From: Symsagittifera roscoffensis
Lineage: Eukaryota; Xenacoelomorpha; Acoela; Convolutidae
DNA: 64,000 nt
Assembly (NCBI RefSeq): GCF_963678635.1
Contig: NC_087069.1
Span: 20,436,660 to 20,500,659, forward strand
Direction of reading: 5' to 3'
Part shown: positions 52,565 to 61,100 of the stretch, in pieces
Numbering within the stretch: position 1 is the stretch's first letter
Layout of the letters: the number at the start of each line of letters is the position of its first letter
Made by a program: the position numbers and the translations under genes
Notes under the pieces: generated by a model
Told to the model about the DNA's origin: nothing
What the model saw: the letters and a program-made list of their open reading frames with translations, nothing else
Database searches by the model: none

Positions 52565-53740
52565 TTGAAAACCTACTCGATGGATCAGAGTTATATTGGT
52601 AGATGGATAGTATGATTGGATGGCTACCATATGATAATCGAACATAGGATGCGTGATAAACACCAGAATGCTGACAGCCTCAGCAAGAAAACTGAGTTCT
52701 ATGAAAGATTGGAGCAGAAGCAGGCCAATCAGGCGGAAATAAAGGAGGGATTCTCGTTTCTGGACAAAGAAACTTATGAAGCGCTTCCCTTAATGAGATG
52801 GTTGGATAAGTCTGGACATCCAATTCCAGGGCACCCTGAGTTACCTGTAGAGAAAGCAGCCAAGATAAAGATCCTATCCAAGGAGGACCCGGTCCTCTTG
52901 GATCTGTTGCTGCGCTCAAACCTGGTCCAGCAAGAACTCTCCCGCATGAACATAAACAGCCTCTCATTATTGGATAAAACGGTGCAAGTCACACCGCAAG
53001 TGATGCGGATGCTGGATGGATTGTTAGAAAGAGAAGTGACCAGAGATGACCCCGAGTGGACAGCAGCAGTGGCATCGCTAACAGTCAGTGAGAAGGTGAA
53101 GATCATGCCGTCCAGACGACAGCACGAAGACAACGAGAGGGATTGTAGGACAATAGTTCAGCAACTAGTATCCTCAATACCTCAAGAGATTTTAACCAGT
53201 GCTTCTTACGGACAGAAAGAACAGGGGAGCAGCAAGCGAAAGAAAACCGTCACCTTTGTGGACCAGGATAAGGAAGGTGAAAAGGTAGAACAAAATCTGC
53301 TGCAAGACTATTTGTCCGGGGAGACGAATGATGAGAGGAACCAGCGATCACAAGATCAACACAGGGGACAAGAAAATTTGTCCGAGGAGTCTGAGATAGA
53401 CGAGAAAATTCCTGATGAGAAACAGGACCTAGAGAACAAGGTTTTGTCCGGTGAGTTCAGATGGATGCGAAGAAAGCACAGACATGATCTGGAGGAGCGT
53501 GCAGTCTCCAGCACAACCTCTTCGACGGATGATAATTCAGGAAGCTCAGGAATGGACACCTATTCAGACAGGAATTCGAGCTCGGGATCAGAACTGTCAG
53601 AACTAGCGATACACACGCTACTAGTGGAAACTCGGGCAAGGGACCTGGGGGAGAGGTGTACCAGGATCCTGACAGCGATCGCTACCTTATACCAAGCGAA
53701 AGAGTCTTTGACAACGCAGCGGATGACTTGGAGACAATAG
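52565..53740 (+). pseudogene. pol: RNase H C-terminus, connection and LSGE linker, element D
   Basis: After the TAG and another stop near 52612, a 374-codon frame holds the RNase H end (YHMIIEHRMRDKHQNADSLS) and a long connection. An acidic, Ser-rich linker follows with three LSGE-type sites: YLSGETN (53312), NLSEESE (53378) and VLSGEFR (53444). Then come SSTTSSTDDNSGSSG and ETRARD, after which the frame is lost near 53650 compared with B. Confidence 0.8.
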
Positions 53741-53826
53741 CGGTATCGAAACGCTCGATAAGCCTGTTGCCGCAGAAAGAGGTAGTCAGGACTGATCTTC
53801 TGCCGTTTGAATAAAAAACCCAACCG

Positions 53827-54873
53827 TTGGCGAAGATTTGGTGCGTTAAGATGGAAGAAGACACACATCAGCCCAACGAGCTGAATAGTCAGATGAGGGT
53901 CATGAAGACGTACTTGAAGGCGAGATACAGACTCTCGGACCTTCTAAGGGCGCAGAGAAATGATCGCATGACAAGCAACCTGAAAAGGTGGATCGAGAAT
54001 GGTTCTCCGGATAAAGGGGACCTCGAGGAAGATAGTTATCGCATCTCGAGACAGTACTTCATGCAGAAGGACGGGAGGTTATATTTGAACAAGGACGGGA
54101 TCGTGGCTTGCAAACGAAGAGAGGAAGACAGAGTCCTATACAACGCGATAGTGTTACCGCAACTCTATCAGACAGAACTATTATTCAGGTCGCATGATCA
54201 GATGGGCCATCAGGGGATCGATAAAGTATATCAGAGGATCCTGAAGCGCTTTGAGTGGCCTGGAATGAAGAAGACATGCGAGAAGTGGGTAACAGCATGT
54301 CTGTCATGCCAACAGGTCAAGGATCCAAGGAAGTTGCGATTTCCTTTACAATGGATCGAGTCGTCTGAATTCGTCTGTACTCAGCAGGCACAGGCAAGAC
54401 AGAGGAAAAGATTCGACAAGAAAGCAGCTGGTGCAAAGGCTTACTCAGTGGGAGACTGCGTATGGGTATTTCAGAACGTTATACCACCGAAAGGGACGAA
54501 AAAGCTCCTAAAAAAGTGGAGGGGACCCTTCATGATTACAGAGGTGCACCAGGAGGGACGCTTTTATAGACTGAGTACTGGCCGAGCCGCCCACTACGAG
54601 AACATCAAGCCACACAATCCATCGACAGAAGACTGGTGTATACCTGCAGACATGGAAGAAGGGGATTATCTAATGATGGATCCTGCTTGTGAGGTCAATG
54701 AAAAGGGCACCAGGGAGAAGAACGATGGAAACGAAGTCGTAGAGGAAGGTACGGATACACCGCTGGACCTGGATCCAAACGAGCAGATCGAAGCGGATGA
54801 TGAAACTTTACCCTACGCAGAGGAAGATTGGCAGGATCCCGAACAGATAGACTTACCCACATTGAAAACCTGA
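53827..54873 (+). pseudogene. int: Integrase with in-frame deletion of the catalytic core, element D
   Basis: A 348-codon open frame. The linker end (IWCVKMEEDTHQPNELNSQ) and HHCC domain (RSHDQMGHQGIDKVYQRI ... CEKWVTACLSCQQ) are present. Directly after QWIESSEF (54370) the frame passes to VCTQQAQARQRKRFDKKAAG, so the whole DDE core of B and C (roughly 830 bp) is absent. The C-terminal module (VWVFQNVIPPKGTKKLL, KWRGPFMITEV) and acidic tail (EEDWQDPEQIDLPTLK) follow without a frameshift. It could bind DNA or partner proteins but could not integrate DNA. Confidence 0.9.
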
Positions 54874-55451
54874 TAATAAAAAAATTGAGAATAGCAAGAG
54901 AAACAGGAGATTTAGAAGCAGAAACAGGCGAAGAACATAAGAAACCCGACATAGGGAGGGTGGTTGAGTCATATTTTAACTTACCAAATGAATATTCAAG
55001 TAACATAATACTAACAGACAGTGATTTCATACTCACAAACAGAACATGTGCGATAGCAATCACCGCAGACATGAGTTTTAGGACAGCGTTAGCGGCAGAT
55101 TTTAAGAGAGAATACAAAAACGTGGAGTTCCTTTGGAAGCAAAGACCAGGGATAGGGGGCGTAGCAGCCTTACCTCCAGCGGCGTCGCAGATACCGGGAA
55201 AACACTTATGCTTCTTGGTAACGAGGGCGACGGAGAAGCAGCACGTGGACCCAGAGAACCTAGTCTTGTCCTTGACGAGGCTGAGGGACTTCCTCGTGGA
55301 AATGGACGTCAAGGAGCTCTCGCTTCCAGTGTATGATCCAAACAGAGGAAGACTGCATCCTCGGGAAATGTACGCGCTTGTACACGTGATATTCTCTGAT
55401 ACGAATATACAAGTATATCTACATAAGAAATATTACTTAAATATAGGCTGA
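54828..55451 (+). CDS. Macrodomain-like protein, element D
   Basis: 207 codons in the -1 frame relative to pol, overlapping its last 46 nt. Translation matches B's copy at every residue I compared. Residues about 60-206 fit a macrodomain: ILTDSDFILTNRTCAIAITA, DMSFRTALAADFKREY, QRPGIGGVAAL, KHLCFLVTRATEK, SLPVYDPNRGRLHPREM, VHVIFSDTNIQVYL. The start shown is a TTG; expression could be by -1 frameshifting near the pol end (ACATTGAAAACCTGA) or by a separate mRNA. In family I the same domain is fused to pol. Macrodomains act on ADP-ribose derivatives; residues expected for OARD1-type catalysis are not evident. Confidence 0.67.
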   Translation: MAGSRTDRLTHIENLIIKKLRIARETGDLEAETGEEHKKPDIGRVVESYFNLPNEYSSNIILTDSDFILTNRTCAIAITADMSFRTALAADFKREYKNVEFLWKQRPGIGGVAALPPAASQIPGKHLCFLVTRATEKQHVDPENLVLSLTRLRDFLVEMDVKELSLPVYDPNRGRLHPREMYALVHVIFSDTNIQVYLHKKYYLNIG

Positions 55452-55852
55452 GTGACGTGCGAGAGGGTGTTAGGCCAAAGACTAAGTTCTATGTAATATG
55501 TGATATGTGTGTTATGTTATGTTATGTTATGTGTTAGGTTATTAAGATCATGGGTAAGTAGGGGTTAGTGACCATGAACAACTAAATGACGATCTTGGGA
55601 ATAGATCCAAAGTTTGGACTGTCCAATCTTAGGTCGAATTCCAAAATTTTAGAGACCAATTGATTTTAATAAATTTTAGGACAAATATCCTTTTATCTGA
55701 ACTGTTTTTAAGCAAATTTTAACGATATATGTTAAGGTCAAACTGACAAGTGTGATAATTGTGATTTCTTTTCCAGATCCTGATTGATCATTTAATTACT
55801 CACTTGAGTCAAAACCTTGGAATCAAAACCGAATCGAACTTGAAAGAATAGA
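55452..55852 (+). other. Inter-ORF spacer of element D with splice-acceptor-like site
   Basis: Non-coding and nearly identical to B 12143-12543. It contains a TTATG microsatellite (about 55511-55535) and TTTCTTTTCCAG ending at 55776. TTTAATTACTCACTTGAG (55791-55808) follows. The ORF4 ATG is at 55853. The layout suggests that ORF4 is expressed from a spliced or trans-spliced subgenomic mRNA. Confidence 0.68.
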
Positions 55853-58150
55853 ATGGATAACTTCAACTTGGATGAATTGATGGACCTGGCAGAGGCATAT
55901 GTAGGACCGATGATAGATGCGATCTATCGTCGGCTGATCGATCGAGACTTCGCTCTGGAGGACCCAGAGGTAGTCATGTTGCTGACCGCCCTGATCAACA
56001 TCTTGGGGCACTACAACCGTGGGAACCGCCCCACGGAAGTCCTGTTGATGGCAGCATATGGATAAAGAGGAGTACTAGACCGCCCGAACATGAGAGTGAT
56101 GAGGTGGAGAAACGGGGCTCTCTCAGGGAGTGACTTGGCGAATGAGCCTGGATTGGGAAGTTCTAGGACTTACCAACCAGGTGAGATGCCAAGGCCCTCC
56201 AAGCCCAAACCTGGGCTGACGAGATTGCATCGGGAGATGAACAGCGAGGCAACCTCGTCTGGTTCACCACTGAGAGCAGCTGTGCCACCAAAAAGGGCGA
56301 AAGTAGGACAGAAAGTTCAGACGAACCAAACCATGCAAGATCTGGATGAGATGAACGATGAACTGAAAAAAACGAAGAAGGAGCTGGACGAGATGACCAG
56401 AAGCATGCTCCAGATGGAGGAAGATCGGGACATGTGGAGAAAGTTGTTTGAAGACTGCAACAAAAAGCAGGGTCAAGAGATTGAGCGCTTAAGGCAGGAA
56501 TACAAAGAGCGATCGGAGCAGATGGCGTTGACAACGGCCGTGGAGAAAGTGATACCTGCAAGGGATATTCCTCGTGGGCAGTCCCCGATGGAGCTCTTGA
56601 CCTCTCGAGAACCGAGTCAAACGACGGAGACACGGCTCCCAGCAGAGACAAAACGAGTAACAATCCCGGATCCTAGTGACACCTTGGGTGATCCCGTCGT
56701 AGAACAGACAGTGAGGAAACTGATAGAGACAGCTGGACGACTGGTCGCTAACAAGAATGCGCCAGGTTCCGGGGTGACTGCACCCTATGGAACGATTGAC
56801 GACACGGGCAGAGTACAACTCTCCCAGACCGTGATCAGACAGGGGATAAGTAACGTGACACCACTCATGGGGAGCTCGAGAATCCCAGAGAGGAAAGTAC
56901 GGAAGATGCCAGCGAAGAAAGTGTCTCGCATAATAGACGTGCAAAAGAATAATCAATTGAAATATAATTTCACGGGAGTTCCGGAGACAGATCCGAGGGC
57001 CTGCTTCAATCGAGCTACCTGGAGCCCGGCTGTAAACCTGCAGCAACCACCACTCGGGACCTCTCATCTGATATTGGGAGACAGCTTGGTCAGAGTGCTG
57101 TCGAACTTGAGGACCTCGTGGGTCACCACGGTGATGGCCTTTGGAGGCGCGACGATAGCCCAATTATATCGAATGGTGGAACTGATGAATCCAGGGAGGA
57201 TTCCCAATGTGATGATCTTAGTTGGGACGAATGACATCTCCAGAGGTTCAGATGAGCAGGAAGCACTATGGGAGTCAATGATGGTGTGTTTGTTTACGAC
57301 CCTCTGGCAGAAATTCAATTGCGCGGTACTGACCGTTTGCACTGTGCCAATGAACGCGAGAAGCCTGACAGCATCAGGAAGAAGGCACAACGAGGGAGTA
57401 GTCAGGTGGAATAACATCCTGAGGAACCTCGCAAGTCGAAACGCCGGAAGAATGATCCTCATGGACATCGAACATGAGTTGAGAGCTATGGATCAGGCCA
57501 GACTGACCACGGACGGCATCCACTTCGACAGTATCGAAGGACAAGCTTGGTTGAATCGAGTATTCGAAGAGCAGTTGGACGAGCTGGAAGCAGAACTCTT
57601 TGACACAGGAGTGCTGAATGAAGAAGGAACAGTGAGTGACGCGGTGATTACCACCTTTGTGCCTCCTAGCTTGGAAACACGCTTGGGTACGGTCCCGGCC
57701 GTCACGAACTACAGGCAACAAAGCTCCAGCGAACCAGGTCAAAGGACAGACGTACAGGATCGATTGGGAGAAGCGCCGATGAGGAGGACCATCCATCCTA
57801 GGAGAAGAATAGGACCTGTCAACCCAATCGAAGAGACAGCCGGCACGTCTAGATCGGACACTAGATCGGAGACGACAAATACCAGTCGAGAGGAGAGACG
57901 TCCGAGCAGAGGCTCGTTGATGTGGTCAAGACCCATACCGTCTCCCTGGCATATATACAAAGACGAGCTAATGAAGCTGGATCTCCAGAGGGTAAGCTTC
58001 ATCGAAGATGCAAGGAGGATGCTGAATGGAGCGACGCTATCCGTCAGCAGATTGTACTCGATAACCGGCGTAGACTGGTTGATAGCCGCTAGCATAAATT
58101 TCAGCTCCACGACGGCCTTGAGATTTGCTGACTTGGGGACTGCCCTCTAA
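55853..58150 (+). CDS. ORF4 of element D: coiled coil plus SGNH (GDSL-type) hydrolase
   Basis: ATG at 55853 (MDNFNLDELMDLAEAY). One TAA at 56063 interrupts it, after which the same frame is open to 58150. N-terminal domain of about 70 residues shared with C; a coiled coil at 56340-56520 (ELKKTKKELDEMTRSMLQME); a variable region. The SGNH domain spans about 57060-57590: LILGDSLVRVL (block I, nucleophile Ser, 57077), FGGATIAQL (block II, Gly), LVGTNDISRG (block III, Asn, 57225), VLTVCTVPMN strand, and TTDGIHFDS (block V, Asp and His, 57512). All four catalytic-block residues are present. Such enzymes hydrolyse esters or remove acetyl groups; the substrate cannot be read from sequence. The C-terminal third is Ser/Arg-rich. 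No signal peptide. Confidence 0.83.
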
Positions 58151-58157
58151 CAACACG

Positions 58158-61100
58158 ATGGGACCAGTGAATGCGAGACCGTTGCAAGTTGTGAGACTGA
58201 ATCATGATGAGGGGAATCGTGAAGAGAGACCAGGAAGATTCCTGACGACGAGAGCGCCGATTGGACAACACGTGAAGATATTCAGGCAGCTGACGACACC
58301 CCCTGGTCATGTGAAGGAAATAGTATACCCAAAACTAGTGAATCAAGATGGTGATGCCCAAAGATATGGCGGATTGACAGCGATAAAGAAAGATGAGACC
58401 ATCTTCGCCGCCTATGACAAAGCAGAGATGAGGAAGGCCAAGATTATGGTAGTAGCGAATTCAGAGTTCGTGTACACCTCCAAATCTTTGTTTTGGCCGG
58501 ACGTCATAATGTTGGCAGCGGTCGACCTGGACCTACTGCAATCGACATCTTTGGCTATAGGGGTACAAAGGCAGACGGACATGAACCCAATTACGATTGT
58601 GTTTGCTGGCATCATTGACCATCTACACAGTAGAGGTTTTCTGAGCAGACTCAGAGATCCTACAACAGCAGAGAATGCTGTATGGCCAGCGATAAAAGAT
58701 ATCCTTGAGTCGATGGGTGAAGTGGTGGACGCGACGAAAGAGGGGTCATTCAATAAAGTGACACTAAGAGTAGTATTCGCGTTGTCTCCGGGATATGCAC
58801 ATCTCCCGGATGGACTGAAATTTGTGTATGCGATTGTGGCCTTACTTTCGGAAAGAAAATATGATGTGATCATATCAGACCCGAATTGCATGATAGAGAT
58901 GGAGTACCTGAGGCCACTTAAGGCTGAACTGCCTGCAGTATGGTCAGATATCTCAAACGCGATGAGAGGATTCAAGGACCATTCGTTACACATGTTAGTA
59001 TTGGACGAGGTGCTGGGGTTGGAACTGTCCAATTTCAGTCAGCAACTCAAACTGAAGTCGGGAATAGACGACGACCATCGAGTGATCGCGGCAATGTCCA
59101 ACGACTTGTGGTTCCGAGCAAGGGAAGTGGCAGGTGAAGACACAAGAAGGAAAAATTCACTAGAGACGAGAGCTCATCTGGAGGCGATGGTTCTGAGAAC
59201 CAAGCCGGAAGCCAACCAGTGGCTACACCTGAACCCTAGAGTAGCGGCCTCTGAATTTGTGAACAGAATGTGTCAGATTACTCTGGAAACCTTCTGGACC
59301 CAGGAAGTGAAAGGACAGGAAGGCTTTGAGAGAACAGACAGCATGCTAGAAGGGTTGGGAGCCGGATGGACCGCGTCCTTCTTGGCAAAAGTTTACCCGA
59401 AAGTCTCGCACTACTTGATAAAAGAATTCCTCCAAGCAGTAGTGGAAGTGTCGATAGTGGAACTAATAGCCTTGTTCGCGAATTCGGAGCGGAGAGCTTC
59501 GTGAAAGGACCGGCGATACTTCTCACCGATGGAATCCAGAACCTGCGGCTAGACGGACTTCTGACATTGATTGCAATTACCCACGGAAACTTGGGAGGAC
59601 TGATGAAACTGGCACGTTGTCCAGAGCAGATGAAAGAGAAAGTGAGGAACTTGGATATGAAGAAATCCACGGACTCGTGGAATAAGATAAGAGACCTGAG
59701 ACACACTCTTATCCAGTATCTCTTACAACAAAATCGCTTTGGAACGGGAGAAGACGAGACGATTGAAAGAGAGGAAGATATTAGACGACATGTTGGAGGC
59801 ATGCCGCTGTTAACCGATCTGAGTTTGGCTATGAGAACCGATCCCTTGGCGCTGATCAGAGGAGTCACGGAGTTCGTGAGAGTGATCTATGGACCAGCAG
59901 TCACCTTTGCGTTCCCTGACGTTAAAGTGGAAGCATATAGGAGGTCGGTGCTGCACCTGAACCTCATATCGGCAGTGGACGGTAGTACACTGAACTGGTG
60001 TGAGCAGCACACATTGCGGGAGCTCATGAGTGAAGATCTGTTATTTGCGAAAATATCGGAGCCATAGATGACAGTCATCAATTTTGACGATCACTTCCGT
60101 GATCGCATGGGAGGAGTAGAAAGAGGACACATCGAGGTGTTTCCAAAGCTTTGGAATCTGAGACCCTATGATAAAACGAATGGTGAAATAACCAGAGTGC
60201 CTCGTCTCACTGCAGCATATCACAAAGTGAGAGAAGAGACGAAGGACTGGGGCGATTACAAGAAGCTGCCGGAGGCAATCCCTGAATTCCCCCTGATAAG
60301 AAGGATGTTGCTCGGAGCAGTCTCCGTGGTACAAACTCCTAGATTGAGAGCATTCGAAACCAATGAAAGGAGAGTAGGGAATTTCGTGGTAACGATGGAT
60401 CCATACTTTGTGGGGAGAAATGCCGCCGTGTTACAGTACACACGATTTGCATACACGGATCAAGCGACGAGAAGGCGAATAAGCAACGCCGCGACTCCCA
60501 AGCCTGGAAGATTTGATGAGGAATGGAAGGGATTAGACTTAGCTCCGATGAGGATGAGAGGCAGGACCGAATTGCCTGAAGCCTCATTAATCCTGACTAG
60601 TGTAAAACAGGAGATGAAAGTGAGAGGAATACTGCAGACGAGAACCTTCCTAGCACCCTTCGGCTGCGAAGAAATCAAAGTGGTCCATGGAGAAGAGGAA
60701 GATAAATCGGCCGGTACATTGCTCATACCGAGATTCCTGGAAGAAGCCGACAATGACGAACAAGGACCATCGAGTTCGAACAAGGATAAGTCAGAAGGAG
60801 ATGACGGACAAGGAGGAAGGCGTCAAACCGAAGAACCCATGCAACAAGATCAAGCTGGTGGGGAAGACGACAGGGCATCGACAGGAGGAACATCCAGCCT
60901 GGATTTCAATATCTTCAGTGATCTTGAGAATAATGCAGACACGTTGGAAACGACTGAGCCAGCGGATGAAGGCATCTCGACACTGGAGCCTCCGTCAGCC
61001 TTTATGGAAATGAAACGGAATTTGCCGGAGAGCAGCTCTCCTGGCAATTCAAGAAATAACGACCAGAGAATCCTCATGGAATCACTTCGAAGGAGAAGAA

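Noticed and set aside
55853-56150. Retro-copied intron as explanation for the B deletion (ORF4 to ORF5 fusion)
   Set aside because: The D sequence at the corresponding edges does not have GT at the left or a fitting AG at the right boundary, so an ordinary deletion is simpler.
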